Below are positions 24,682 through 39,159 of a stretch of 64,000 nt of DNA, piece after piece. Position 1 is the first letter of the stretch. Each line of letters starts with the position of its first letter. This DNA comes from Microcebus murinus (lineage: Eukaryota; Chordata; Mammalia; Primates; Cheirogaleidae). The notes beneath the pieces are model-generated. The model ran no database searches, was not told where the DNA came from, and saw only the letters and a list, made by a program, of their open reading frames with translations. The stretch spans positions 59,352,501 to 59,416,500 of the forward strand of contig NC_134111.1 of assembly GCF_040939455.1 (NCBI RefSeq), written 5' to 3'. Position numbers and translations under genes: made by a program.

Positions 24682-25029
24682 TTGAACATCATCTGGTTCC
24701 AAAACCCTTTCATTAATGTGTGTCATCTAAAGATATTATGCTACAGTAAAGCCTAGATCATTCTGAGTGGGTACAATTTCAGAATCATTTACTCCAATTC
24801 AATTTAGCATAAGGAGCATCTGTAGATCAATTGGCTTTCCTAACCCAAATTACACAGTGGGCTGATAAACAATTAAATGAAATTCTGTCATTGACAGCAG
24901 GAGCTCAGCAGAGGAGAAAGAAAGGCAGAGAGAAAGATGCCCAAATTCATCAACTGAGAAAAAAGGCACAGAAAAGGAAATGAGCATGAGCAGGTTAATT
25001 TCACACCCTCTGAGAGACTCTGCTCTAGG

Positions 25030-25208
25030 ACGTTGATTTTCAAATTTGCTTGAAGATAAGAACTGTCTAGAACAGTTGTTTAAAAATTCTTAGGCTTTAG
25101 CCCAGACCTACCAAACCACAGTATGTCCCCGGAAGAGGCCTGGTAATCTGGCAATCTGTGCATGTAACCAGTGTTCCAGGCAATTCTCATCAGGTAAATT
25201 TGAGATAT
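25030..25208 (+). mobile_element. MER5A-like non-autonomous hAT element
   Basis: The block 'tttgcttgaagataagaact', then 'aaaaattcttaggctttagc', 'cagacctaccaa' and 'ccaggcaattctcatcaggt', follows the roughly 190-bp MER5A consensus from end to end as I remember it. Confidence 0.6.
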
Positions 25209-25469
25209 ACTGTTTTAAAAGAATGTTGAGTTCTTATCTAAGAAAGTGACTCTATGAGCTTGTTGTGATACCGAGCCCTGGGAGTAATGAGCCTCTTTTC
25301 TAATAAGGTAGTCCAGTTATTGGCATCGACTAGGAAGTCTGATTCAGATGTGCAGAACGAAATCATTGAGGCTTCACAGTTAGGGGAAGGAGCTTAAGCA
25401 AATGTAGTAACAACACATCCAGTCAAGGCAGTTAAAGCCTATTACCAGTTGCAGTGATTTAAATAAACA

Positions 25470-25625
25470 GCAACAAAACATCCTGATACCTGCAATACCA
25501 AGCTGTGGGTGCAAATCCTGACTCTTTCAGCCACATTTTTAATCATCTATAAAAAAGAAGTGATGATATCCAATTTATAGATGTTATCATCAGAGCTGAC
25601 ATAAGTCAATGAAATAATGTGTTTG
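25470..25625 (+). repeat. MIR-like SINE fragment
   Basis: Order 'aaatcctgactctttcagcc', 'aatcatctataaaaaagaag', 'gatgatatcc' and 'aaataatgtgtttgaaagtg' resembles a MIR core and tail in sense orientation. Confidence 0.45.
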
Positions 25626-25640
25626 AAAGTGCTACATAAG

Positions 25641-27105
<1,465 letters not shown>

Positions 27106-27108
27106 GAA

Positions 27109-27197
27109 CTTCCATCCAAGTATTAGCCAGGTCCAACCCTGCTTAGCTTCTGAGATGAAATGAGATCAGGTATGTTCAGGGTGGTGTAGCTGTAGAT
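27109..27197 (-). pseudogene. 5S rRNA-derived pseudogene fragment
   Basis: The plus strand 'tccatccaagtattagccag', then 'gtccaaccctgcttagcttc', 'gagatcag' and 'gttcagggtggtgtagctgt', is the reverse complement of roughly the first 89 nt of vertebrate 5S rRNA with scattered substitutions and a small indel. The 3' third of the RNA is missing. No function is expected. It is either a decayed retrocopy or part of a 5S-derived SINE. Confidence 0.8.
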
Positions 27198-27199
27198 AT

Positions 27200-28930
27200 A
27201 ATTCTAACTTTTTAAATTTAGGTATACTCTTTTGAGAACTTAATTATATCCTAGACCTTAAGAACTTAAACCATCCCAATTGAAAACATCTAACATAGAA
27301 CCACTGTTCCATACTGCTATTCAAGACCATGCATAAAAAATCTAACCTTTTTGGAAGTATTCATAATGACTTTTAAACATCTGCATTCATGTTACATTAA
27401 AAAAGAATTGTGCAACCTCTTGAGAAACAATGGGAGTAGAGTGCCCTCTAGAGTCTTATTTGTATTTTTAACTCCAAATTAGGGGAGAAATCTTGATCAT
27501 TTCTGGCTACACTCATTGAAATTTATAAATATAGTAAATTTGACTGTTGCTGCTACAAAAATGTATGTCTCTACAAAATTTAGCATAATTCTTTTTTCCC
27601 CCAAGAGAAACATCTTCAAACATTACCTATCTACCTAGTTAGAACAATAAAAATAAACCTAGAGATGTTTATTTCAAATGTATTAATTTTTATTCTATTC
27701 CTTTTTTATAGCCTTCACACACAAACTTATTCAACAAAATTCTAATATCAGTATGATTATTTCATCTTTTATGTGCACTTTTTAAATATTATGCATTCAT
27801 TTCAGTACATAAATTCCCAAAAGGAGAAAAACAATATTTGTTAACATAATATTTGAGGCTTTTAACTAAAATTTATACAATGTATAACTAATAAATGCTT
27901 TTACAAATACATAAATCAACATATACTCATTAAAATAAAGGCATAACTAGAAATGCCTTTGCCCTGTTTAAGACACAGAGATAAACACAGGCTGTGATGA
28001 TAGGCATAATAGGAATATGGAAGCTGGAAGCTGCAAATTTCAAATCAGAAACTAAAACTTGAAGTCTAAAAAGCTGAGCAGCAGTTACCTTCTATAGTTT
28101 AACAAGAGATAGGCTTTGCTTTAACATCCAGCTATCCACTATGTATCAATAAAGTCAAGAATCCAACTTCCTTAGCTCTAAACTGGGATAATATTGACAG
28201 CAGAGCTTAATATATAATATTTTAATGTGTCAAATGTATAAATGTATAGAACTTTTTAATGTGAAAATGTATAGAACTTTATAAACTCCAAAGCTTTATA
28301 GAGTTTTATAAATGCCAAATAACTATCCATATAAGGTATTATTTCTGTTTTCCATATAAAATTGAGAAGGTTAGTAAGTTTAGGTGAGACCATCCTTGAA
28401 TAAGATCATTAATCATCCTCCTGCTATTATTGCTGGTTGCTCTTCAGGCTTCTTTGCCAGTGCTTTCTCCTTACATGTATGTTACCTGTTCCTCAAATAT
28501 GATTGTTCTAAATATTCTTTCAGACAAAGAATATTTAAATTAGACAGTGAAATTAGAAATTCTACCTAGGGAATCTCCTTCCTTCGTAGGGCTTTAGATA
28601 CCTTCTGCAGCCCAGAAACACTTAAATTTACCTCTCCAGGTCTACTCCCTAAGATCTAGATCCATATTCCAACTGCCTCACTGCCTATTTGACACCTCCT
28701 TCATCCACAGCATGAGAGGAGCCCCAGGGCTGAAATCAAAGACAGACAACACAGGTTTGAGGCAGGATGCTGTCAGTGCAAAATGAGTCAGAACATACAT
28801 GGATCTGTCCTCCCAAGCGACAGCCGGACAAAAAGGTACAACTAAGAGGACGTGAGGTGGGGCACCAGAGACATCCTCATGCAGTCTACCCTGGTACCAC
28901 TCAGACCCACTTGTGCCCTACATTAAATGC
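27200..28930. other. No gene seen
   Basis: AT-rich, mostly unassigned. Small local duplications of 'atgtatagaactttttaatg'-type sequence occur at about 28230-28300. Confidence 0.45.
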
Positions 28931-28949
28931 AATTCATCACTGAGTGTTC

Positions 28950-31900
28950 AAGGTAGTGACTTCTTCAAAAAGCTTAATACACAAGGAATAGAGGCACAAG
29001 CTCCAGATGCTGCACCTGATATAGCCAGATCATGATTTATTAATATATTCATCATTTCACTTCTCTATTGCCCTTTATATATTTCTCCCTTTTGCCTACC
29101 AGATTGCTCAATCCCTCCTTAGCCTATCCAGGTTGCTTGATAGTGTGGTGATCCAGACCTTCAGCCTGAGAGTCTAAGCTCTTAGTTGCTTTGTTTTTGT
29201 CATGCTGTGGTCACTGCAATTGCTGGTTCATCACTATCACCAAACATGTAACCATGAGTGCATCTCCTGAGTTCCACAATGTGGTAGCAATTCCAGCTCT
29301 ATGTGATCATCAGGCTCATTTCCCCCATGAACATAGTAACTCCTTTACTTGGCTGTTGGTCTGCTGGCATGTGAGGAGCCCATTATAACCCAGGAATCAC
29401 TTTTAACTCTTTTGAAATAGTTGTGGCTTCAGGTTTGGTGGACACTTACCATGTTGCTGAGTGCAAGTATTCCCCTAACACAGCAGCACTAATTTATTAA
29501 GAAGGTAAAATGTGAATCCCGCAGGTGGACCTCAGCAGGTGATAGAGAGAGGAACCAATGCTGTGTCCATGTCTTGCTTCTGGATCTGTGTATTTTAATC
29601 AGTGGTAACACGTCACTATTACTAGTGATTTAAGGCAACCCTGAAGGGCATTGGCTAACTCACTCCATAATTTTAATCATCTGGTTGTTTCCAAGTGATG
29701 TGGTATGTAGTAGGACCAGAGAACCACTTGGTCATTCACTCAACTTGCACACCTCTTTCTCTATGAAATGAGTTCCTTGATCTGATAGGATGTTATACAG
29801 TATTGCTTTTGTAAATCACGCATTCTGTAAATGCTAGAATGATGTTGTTGCAGAAGTACTGTTAGCAGGGAAGGAAATTCATTTAGAGAAATCAATTCAA
29901 GTAAGGAAGAATCACTGTCATCTTCAGGATGGAAAGGGGTTGATGTAATCAAATTGCAACCAAGTGACTGGTTGATCTCCTTGAGGGATGATAACACATG
30001 AGGAACTTACTGTTGATCTCTGTTTCTAACAGGACCAGCACTTGACAGCGGCAGTAGCTAGATCAGCCAGGGTGAGTGTGACTTCATGCCATTGAGCTCA
30101 GGTACAGTCTCCATCTCAACCACCATTGCTGCTCTGTTTATAAACCCATGTGCAAGCACTGAAGTTGCTCAAGATAGAAACTGCTAATGTCTCCCAGAAG
30201 GGTCATTCTGTCCACCTGGTTGTTCAGTCTTTCTTCTGTGTTGGATGCATTCCAGTGGACAACAACAGAAGACAGGAATAGCCACACATTCTCTTAGGTC
30301 TAGCCCATGCCTCTTTTTCAGATCTTCTTTTCCCTAATTTTCTAATCTTGCCCATTCCAGTCCTCTGAACAAGCCAAGCCACTCACCACTCTCCTGGAGG
30401 TATATCCTTACCTCAACCCACTTCTCCTTCATACAAATTGAACAACCTTGTTTAATGCTCATACCTCCTGTTCACTGGAAATTTTCCCTCTTCCCAACTG
30501 TCCTTTAGAATAGGGCTATAGTGAGGTAGCAATTTATATTAATATTTGGTTCCATGTATAAAGCCAACCAATCTGTGAAGTAGTCCCATAGCTGTGAGGT
30601 GAGGGAGATATATTGGTGCAACAGAGTAGGTGACACTGAATCTGGGTCCATTGTTGACATAATTTATTGTGCCCTCTTGACCTGCTTGGGCCTGATCCAA
30701 AATGTACCACTTTTATTTTACAATGAATTGTCACTGTGCACACCCAAACATTACAACTTATCAGTTTAACAATTCCCAGGTTGTGCTGGGCAGCTGATAA
30801 GCAGCTGCTCAGTGTCTCTTAGTGCTCAGTAGTGCACCAGAGACTGCTGCTGGTCAGTATTTCTCTCGAGTGGAAGACATGGTGTTTCTCCACAACCCTA
30901 CGAGTCTGCTGCAACTTTCCTATTGGGGCTTCCAGCTACTCCATATGGAGGTCCTAGTCCACTATTTGCATAATTGGAGCTACCTGAGAGCAGAACAGCT
31001 CACACTATAGCCTAGACCTGCTCTGCAGAGCTGTCTCTTGCTATAACCTCCACTCAAAACTGGCAACATCAAAGTCACCCCATAAATGGATCAAAGCAGT
31101 ATTTCTAGGTGCAATGTATACTGTATTAAAAATCAAAAGGGGCCCACTAAACACTGTGCCCATTTCTTATTTGTAGTGGGTGCAAGGTGCAATAATTTGT
31201 CCTTTACCATGAAAAAAATACCCTGGAATGTCCAAGATCATTGAACCCCTAAAAATTTTAACAATAAATCAGCCTCCTGAAACTTAATAAGGGGCTGACA
31301 CAAATATGTCTTACTGGGGCAACTAAGGTACTTTCTTCTTCCTGTGCATGAGATCCAGTTAGCACAATGGCATCAATGTAAGGCACCAGTGTAATGATCT
31401 GTGAAATGTTAATCAAAGAATCGAAGTTCCTGCAGACTATATTTTTAGAGAACAGAAGTGTTAATAATGCCCTGGGGTCAAGACAGTGAATGTGTACTCC
31501 TGATACATAGTGAATTGATTTTGAAATTCTTGATTGATGGACATTGTAAACAATGCATTTGTTAGACCAATTCCAAGTCCCAGGGGGCTATATTGATTGA
31601 TTTTAGTGGATATAAAATATCTAGCACAGCTGCAATTGTGCCCACCACTTTGCTAAGTTTGTGATAGTCCACTGGCATCTGCCCAAATCTATATGGTTGT
31701 TGCATGGGTCCAACAGGTGAATTGAAAGGAAATGTGTTGGAAACAATTCTGTATCTTTCAAGTCTTTGGGAGTAGCACTAACCTCTGCAATTTCTTACCA
31801 GGTTTCAGTTCTGATTTCTTTTCTTGGTGTCGGGATTTAGACTCACTATGAGACATATTTAGCCCAGGAGTCCATTTAGCACCTGATCTTCCAAAGTTTC

Positions 31901-32330
31901 ACTCTAACCAGGGCTCATGATAATATTCCTGGACCCCTATTTTAAGTGCCAGCTCAGATCATTTAACTAAGACCCCTCAAAAAAGTCTTTACCCAATGTA
32001 TAACCTGATATATGGCTTTAAGTCCCTTTGGGGAAGGATTCGAAAAATATTTATAGCATATACTTGAAGGAGCTTCTCAGGGTCCTCCCTCAAGCCGACT
32101 CAGCCTTCCCTACAATCAATGGGCTCTGGATCTGCGAACTAGCTCAGATTGCTTTGATAACTAGCTCAGATCTGGAATCTTCATTGTCCATTGTCCTTTC
32201 TGACATCAGAAATTCTGGAATCCTGTCATTTCCATTTTCTCTAGGCAACCACAGATGGCAATCTATAATACAAATGTCAACTATAGCCTACAGAGGACAG
32301 CCACTACAGAGATTCTCAAAATGCCAATGT
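28950..32330 (-). mobile_element. Decayed endogenous retrovirus internal region, antisense (ERVL-like pol)
   Basis: On the minus strand, discontinuous translations show a class III (ERVL-type) retroviral pol: a reverse-transcriptase segment lies around 31.1-31.4 kb, where the short motif KFLGVQ is followed directly by a stop codon (near 31240), and more distal pol-like sequence continues to lower coordinates. Stops and frameshifts occur throughout and no open frame of meaningful length survives on this strand. The plus-strand open frames in this interval are complements of the dead gene. A homologous second fragment lies at 43640-44340. The edges are approximate. Confidence 0.6.
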
Positions 32331-32378
32331 CTGCTCAAAAGTGCATTCCTTATTGCTTTAGTGAAAAAGTACATTCCT

Positions 32379-33010
32379 CATGTTAACGGGAAAAAAGCCA
32401 AACTCTGTAAAATAATTTTAAAGAGATTTATTCTGAGCCAAATTTGAGGACCATGACCCAGAGCCACTGCCAAGAGGCCTTGGGCAAGTGGACTCACTGT
32501 GGCTGGGTTACAGTTTGGTTTTTATACATTTTAGAGACAAGGGTTATGGGTAAAGCCATCAATCAATATGTGGGAGGCATACATTGGTTTGGCCTAAAAA
32601 GGAGGGCCATCTCGAAGCAGGGGCTTACAGGTTATAGGTGGGTATAAAGATTCTTTAGATTGTAATTGGCTAAAGACATGAAGCTTTGTCTAAAGACTGG
32701 AATGTTTTAACATAAACTGTTTACCAGAGATAAGCCACCATTTTGTTGCAAATTGAGGGCCTGCAGGTTTGTCTTGCATACCCTTAGGCCTGTTAATGGG
32801 TTACAAAGGAAGTCTCCAAGAAGGGAGGGGGGGCATGATAAGGCCTGTCTGACCTCCCTCCTCCTGGCTGGCAACTTTGCCCTTGAACATTCCTCTGGCC
32901 ACGAGGGGGTCCATTCAGTCAGCCGGTAGGGGTTGAGCATTTTAGTGCACACTCATTAGGGCTTTCCCAGGGAACAGAGGCAGAGATGAGTTTTCCAGTC
33001 TTACATAATA
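32379..33010 (-). repeat. LTR-like segment within the retroviral complex
   Basis: It begins 'tgttaacgggaaaaaagcca' and continues 'ttaaagagatttattctgag' and 'acattggtttggcctaaaaa', which is reminiscent of the antisense of a class I ERV LTR. It interrupts the ERVL-like internal region. The right boundary is uncertain and no target duplication was recognised. Confidence 0.45.
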
Positions 33011-34010
33011 AATCCATTCTAACGTGCCCACCTCCCTAAGCTTCTAACTCTATTCCTCAACACTCAGTCAAAGGAGTTCTGGCTTCTTCATCTGCCTGCA
33101 TGGAGCCATCCCAGCAGGGCAATATTATTAATGGGCTCCCAATGTCCTCACTGGGACCTGTAATCTTGAGTCATGGGAATGTGAACCCAAGTCAATAAAC
33201 TCTCCATTTACCAGCCTTGTATTCTGCACCAAGCCCCAGGCCAATGCCCTCATGATCTACTTCCACACCTGTTCCCCCAGTTCCTTTGGTACACCTTATC
33301 CAGATCCTGCAATTCTTTGGAAAGTAAACTATTTCCCCCAGGCTCTTCTCCTTGAGCTGTGCTCAAATTTGACTTTTGTTTCTAGCCTCTAGGCAATGAG
33401 AGAAGGAAGGAGTACATTTTGAGGAGGACATGCATCATTTTGCAAGGCATTTACCTCTGTTGAGGTCTTTCATGTAGAATTTTTATTTTAATCCTCAGGC
33501 AAGGAGAGACTGTACTTCTCTAGCCAGTGGGTGGGAGACGCTTCTGCTAGCACAGGGGAATAAAGGGCTCCAAATTCTCTGGCACATCCACCAAATGTCT
33601 TCATTCCAGTTCTCAAGTTTCTATGATCAGGGCCCTTATTCTAAATTAGAAAACTTATCAAGGCTGCTCACTCCTTCTCCTTTGCATCTTGACTACTCTC
33701 ACAATTAAATTCCAGTCCCAGTCTGATCTTCAGCTGCAGGAGATGAGAATCACTCCAAACATTGTTGTGAAGGCCTGCTGGCTTTCTCAGTATCCTGAGT
33801 TGATGCTTGGCACAACTGAGCCTGTGCTTCCCCTTGTCAAGTCTTCCAAAGCAGTTAACAAAGGCCAGACAAGTATGAGGCCTTTTTATTTCCCCACATC
33901 ATTCAATTATTAGAGCTGCCCAGAATTTCACCTTCTACTTGTTACAGGTAAGATTCTCAGCCATCATGATCCAACATCACCCCCCAAGAGTTATAATCAT
34001 TCCACTAACC
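33011..34010 (-). mobile_element. Probable further internal sequence of the decayed ERV, antisense
   Basis: It lies where the 5' internal (gag-side) part of the antisense ERVL-like element would be expected, between two LTR-like segments. No open reading frame longer than about 75 codons is present. The assignment is by position and character, not by a recognised motif. Confidence 0.3.
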
Positions 34011-34012
34011 AC

Positions 34013-34646
34013 TGTTGGGGCTCAGAAACCAATACCCCAAAATATGGCATTTTGACATGCTAAACTGAAGAAGCTTCAAGGTCCCTCTGACCTTCCCTTC
34101 CCCACCCATCACTGTTCCTCCCAAAGCATAGGATGAAGTTGTTCTCTGAAGTTCCTTATCTGCTAAAGTCTGAACTTAACTGAAGAAGAAAAAAATTACC
34201 TCCAGTCCTTCCTTGAGTTTTTATTAACTGAGCCCATATCACAGGAAGAAAAACTAAAGTCTGTAAACAAACCTGGACAGTCTTTTATCACAAATCATTG
34301 TCTGTCTGCTCTGTGGGCAACCGTCTTTGCTCCAGACCATTGTATGCTTTTCAAGACCATTGAATTCTCTCTAGCAATCATTTATTGCCCCTCAACAGCA
34401 TTCCTCTTCTCCCCCTTTCCATGGCCTGTTTTTTCATGATCCAAGCCCTCATTTTTTCTGTAACCTCAAGATGGTATATAAGCTTCTGCACCCCATCGGG
34501 GTGTTGATTGGATCTTCATTCTGAATTCTCCTGTGTATACATGTTAAATAAATTCGTGTGCCTTTTTTTCCTATTAATCTGCCTCATGTCAGTGATTTTT
34601 AGCAAACCTTCAGAGGTCTAAGAAGGCCAATGGGAAAATACCAACA
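34013..34646 (+). repeat. Class I ERV-type solo LTR, plus strand
   Basis: A TG...CA segment starting 'tgttggggctcagaaaccaa' with the internal order expected of an LTR: a TATA-like 'ggtatataag' at 34473-34482, a polyadenylation signal AATAAA at 34547-34552, and a short U5-like end with 'cagtgatttttagcaaacc'. There is no matching internal sequence beside it, so it reads as a solo LTR. The target duplication was not recognised. Confidence 0.6.
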
Positions 34647-34649
34647 CAT

Positions 34650-35460
34650 TAGTTTTCTTCTTAAACAGTAGACCTCTGAGACACATGAAGTACAGATTTG
34701 GAAATGAAGTACAGTTCTTAAAATGACAGTGTTGTTAATGAAAACAGCATCCATTACAATCAAAATCTCTCAAATTCTAAGTGGTTTGACACTATCTTAC
34801 CCCTGTAAGCAGCCAACTGTGGTTTACCTATAATGCACATTCTATAATAATTTCACTTTTAAACTATTTTAATGGGATTGAACTGGGAAAAGCATAAGAA
34901 AATCATCACTTGTCCATACTGGCTGCAGCCAGTATCAGGGATATAAATTGAGGGCAAATAAATTGAGTCAGACTCTTTTCTATGCTCTTTGATGAGACTT
35001 TTAATTCTGCAAAAAATGAAAATGAATCTTTAAAATGTCTTTCTATTTAGTCTTTAATGAGTAGCTGCACCTAAAATAAGAAAAGCCTATTCACAGAAAA
35101 TCAAATAATCTTTAAACCGTATTAGACATGCCAAATTTGTATCCCTCCATTTTGTTCCTAAATTAAATATTTTCATTTTATTTAAAAATGTTCTAATAGT
35201 TCAAAAATGTGTGTTGGTATTATCCCTTTTAATTTTTTAAGTATTGTATAACATACCCTGGAAAGACATACCCAAATACAGCATTGCTAGACTTGGAATG
35301 GTATGATTACAGTTAATTGTCATTTTATTCTTTTATTTTTATTTCCTCTTATCTGTGTTTTATAAATTCTTTACCAAAAAAATGTATTCTGTAGAGTAAA
35401 AAAAAATTACATTAAAACAATTTTTTTTAGCAAGAAAAATTTTCTTTTTGTTTTATCGTT
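34650..35460. other. No gene seen
   Basis: AT-rich unassigned sequence without exon-like structure. Confidence 0.5.
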
Positions 35461-35466
35461 ACACAA

Positions 35467-35880
35467 CATATCAGTCAGAATTCTTTAGAAAAACAGAACC
35501 AATAAGAGGGGCCTGTTTGTATATTTGTGATTTATTTTAAAGAACTGGCTCACGCTTGCATAATGGTGGAGTTGGCAAATCCAAAATCAATAAGGAAGCC
35601 CAGTAGGCTAGAAACTCAGGAAGCATTTTATAATGCAATTCTTCAGGCTAAATTTCTTCTTCTCTGGGAAACCTCAGCTGTTGCTCTTAAGACTTTAAAC
35701 TGACTGGATGAGGCCCACCCCCATCAATGAGGATGATGTCCTCTATGTAAAGTCAACCAATTATAGATGTTAACCACATCTACAAAATACCTCGTGAGCA
35801 CCATAACTTTGTTTTTTTAATTAAATAACTGGGTACTGTACATCCTATCCAAGTTGCCACATAAAATTAACCATCACAAC
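35467..35880 (+). repeat. Ancient LTR-like repeat, uninterrupted copy of the 4384-7806 family
   Basis: It starts 'tatcagtcagaattctttag' followed by 'aaaacagaaccaataagagg', and ends 'gttgccacataaaattaacc'. It aligns end to end with the two halves at 4384-4619 and 7473-7806, and so shows what that repeat looked like without the hAT insertion. Confidence 0.6.
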
Positions 35881-36267
35881 CAACTAGCATTATCTTAACC
35901 AATAGAGTTATTTTGCTCTTATCTTCTCAACAATTTCCATTTTCCCACATGATACCCAGACTGATATATGACCTCAAGTTATTTTCCCTCACTTAAAAAT
36001 CTTCAATGGCTTTTCTTATGTTAAATAAGTTCTAAATTCAAATGAAATCTCAAGGCTCAGTATTATCTGGCCCTTGTCTATCTCTCAAACATCATCCGAA
36101 GATATTCTTTTTTCTTTCTTTACCAGCCGCATTGGATATACACTTATCAGTTCCTAGCATGTGATAAACTCTTTTCTGCAATAAGATCTTCATATATATG
36201 GTTCACTTTAATTGTAATGGTTTCCTTCTTAACTCTTTACCTATTTCCCATTCAACTCCTATTTCAT

Positions 36268-37515
36268 CTTTTTTTTAAGTGTATGTTTTTAATTTCAGAT
36301 TATTGGGGTACAAATGTTTTGGTTACATGGATTCCTTTTGTACTGCTTGAGTCAAATTTATAAGTGTGCCCCATCACCCAGATAGTGTACACTGTATCCA
36401 ATAGGTGTGATTTTACTCATCCCCGCCTCCTCCCTCCCACCTGCATGATTTCTGTTGAGTCTTACTTCCATCTGTACACATGAGTGCTAATCAGTTAGTT
36501 CCAATTTAATAGTGAGTACATGTGGTGTTTGTTTTCCCATTCTTTAGATACTTCACTTAAAATAATGGTCTCCACTTCCATCCAGATTGTTACAAAAGGT
36601 ATTGATTCATTTTTTATGGCTGAGTAGTACTCCATGCTGTACATATACCACATTTTATTAATCCACTCATGAATTGATGGGCACTTAGGTTGATTCTACA
36701 TCTTTGCGATTGTGAATTATGTTGCAATAAACATTCTAGTGCAAGTGTCTTTTTGATAAAATGACTTTTTTCCTTTGGGTAAATAAATATCCAGTAATGG
36801 AATTGCTGGATCAAATGGTAGGTCTACTTTTGGTTCTTTGAGGAATCTTCATACTATTTTCCAAACAGGTTGTACTAGTTTACAGTCTTACCAACCATGT
36901 ATGAGTGTTCCTTTCTCTCCACATCCATGCCAACATCTATTGTTTTAGGACTTTCTGATAAAACCATTCACACTGGGGTTAGGTGATATTTCATGGTGGT
37001 TTTGATTTGCATTTCTGTGATGGCTAGTGACACTGAAAATTTTTTCATATGTTTATTGGCCATTAGTCTATCTTCTTTTGAAAAGCTTCTATTCATGTCT
37101 TTTGCCCACTTTTTAATGGGGTTGTTTGATTTTTTTTCTTGCTGACTTGCTTGAGTTCTTTGTGGATTCTGGTTATCAGCCCTTTATTTGACATATAGCA
37201 CGCAAATATTTTCTCCCATTCTGTAGGTTGTCTATTTGCTCTGTTGATTGTTAGAGATGTGAGGAGAAACAAACCACTGCACCTACCCTTCTCACTGGAC
37301 TCCAAGCCTCTCGGAGGTTGATCTCTGCCGATTCCTTGCTCCTTCCTGTTCTGCTCTGCAGCTTCTTCCCATGGAGTCTCCTGAAGGTTCTGGCACTTTT
37401 CCTCAGACCCACACACTGTCTTTGTTTGTTCCTTCATTTTTTCTCTTTAATCTAAAACTTCTCCTTCTTACTGAGATGCTCTGGCAGCTGGTGTCTCTGG
37501 TCAGCCATCTTCCAC
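36268..37515 (-). mobile_element. L1 retrotransposon, antisense, internally deleted (5' UTR joined to distal ORF2)
   Basis: Read on the minus strand, the right end begins 'gtggaagatggctgaccag', like an L1 5'-UTR start. About 260 nt later (near 37257) the sequence jumps to the distal third of ORF2 and runs on through the 3' UTR to a poly(T) stretch on the plus strand at 36268-36276. Recognisable antisense ORF2/3'-UTR blocks are 'gattttttatggctgagtag'-type sequence near 36610 and 'ggattctggttatcagccct' at about 37160. ORF1 and most of ORF2 are missing. The orientation is the same on both sides of the junction, so this is a deletion rather than a 5' inversion. Confidence 0.7.
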
Positions 37516-38142
37516 CTAAAAAATTTTTTATACCACATTTAAAATGTCAAACAGTTGCTTGAGCCAGGTAATATGTCAGACATATATTCTACTGTCCTAC
37601 ATAAACCCAATATTCCAACTTCGTTTTTATATTTAACACTATTATAAATATAAATCTCTAGTGAAGACAGTGTCAATCCTAACAACATAAGTGAAGAAGA
37701 ACAAAAAGTATATATAAGTAAGATTTTCCAGAGCACAGCAAAATCCTGAAGTGGGCAGAGTTTATTTTATACTGCCCTCCTACCTCCTCTTTTATACTCT
37801 TTTCACTATCCCATTCCCATCTTTATCATCATGTAGCCAAAGTTCTTAAGCTGGAGAGCTTCTATTACATCAGAAAGAAAAACAAAAGCCTCTCTGATAA
37901 ATTTATATTTCCAGGGGCATAATAGGTTATTTCTTCTAGGAATGTTTACATTGTAAAAATAAATGTTAATGATGAAAAATAGTGAAACTTCAGGCATCAG
38001 TGGGAGATGTAATTTTTGCTTTAAATGCTCCTGCAATCGACCATGTGGGCAGCCCCAGATGACTAAAACCATTTCTAAGTTTCTCTGTCCCTTTGTAAAT
38101 GGGAGATCATCAGTAATAATGTGGTTTAGTGGTGGGTTTATC

Positions 38143-38312
38143 AGATAGAGACCATTATCTGTGAGACTTTGGAAAAGTTATTTAAGCCTGCTGACCCTGA
38201 GTTTTTGTATCTGTAAAATAGGGATAGTATCTACCCTGCAAGGCTGTTGTGAGAACAGTAATGAGACAATGTGTGTATTGCTTAGTATCTGGCATATAAG
38301 TAAGTAGCTTCT
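38143..38312 (+). repeat. MIR SINE
   Basis: A good match to the MIR core in sense: 'gtgagactttggaaaagtta', 'cctgagtttttgtatctgta', 'aaatagggatagtatctacc' and 'ctgcaaggctgttgtgagaa'. Confidence 0.75.
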
Positions 38313-38337
38313 CAATGAAAAAAAAAAAAAAGCTTTC

Positions 38338-38668
<331 letters not shown>

Positions 38669-38691
38669 AGCTTTCTTTTGCCTTTCCTCTT

Positions 38692-39152
38692 GTGTTAGCT
38701 TCCTAGGGCAGCCATAACACAGTACCACAAACTGGGTGGCTTAAAAACAACAGAAATTTATTTTCTCACATTTCTGGAGGCTAGAAGTACAAAGTCAAGG
38801 TGTTAGCAAGGTTAGTTCCTTCTGGAGACTAAAGGAGAAACTGTCCCATGCTTCTCTCCAGTAATACATTCTGGTGATTACTGGCAACCCTTGGCACTCT
38901 TTGACTCAGAATTGTATCACTTCAATCTCCATCTCCACCAACACGTGGCATTTTTTCATGTGTGTATCTGTGTCTTCATATGGCCTTCTAATAAGGACAC
39001 TAGCAATTAGATTTATAGCCTACCCCAATCCACCATAACCTCATCTCAACTTTATTATATCTATAATACAAAGACACTGTTTGCCATCCACAGGTTCCAG
39101 AGGTGTGGACTTCAATATATCTTTTTTAGGGACACTGTTCAACCCACACCTC
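38692..39152 (+). repeat. Ancient LTR-like repeat (ERVL/MaLR class)
   Basis: It starts 'tgtgttagcttcctagggca' and continues 'accacaaactgggtggctta', 'ctcacatttctggaggctag', 'tcttcatatggccttctaat' and 'ggacttcaatatatctttt', ending near 'caacccacacc'. This is a well-known old mammalian LTR pattern. The subfamily name is not resolved here. Confidence 0.65.
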
Positions 39153-39159
39153 CTAATTC

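Noticed and set aside
32028..32447. 139-codon plus-strand open frame
   Set aside because: It lies on the opposite strand of the decayed ERV and has no recognisable domain.
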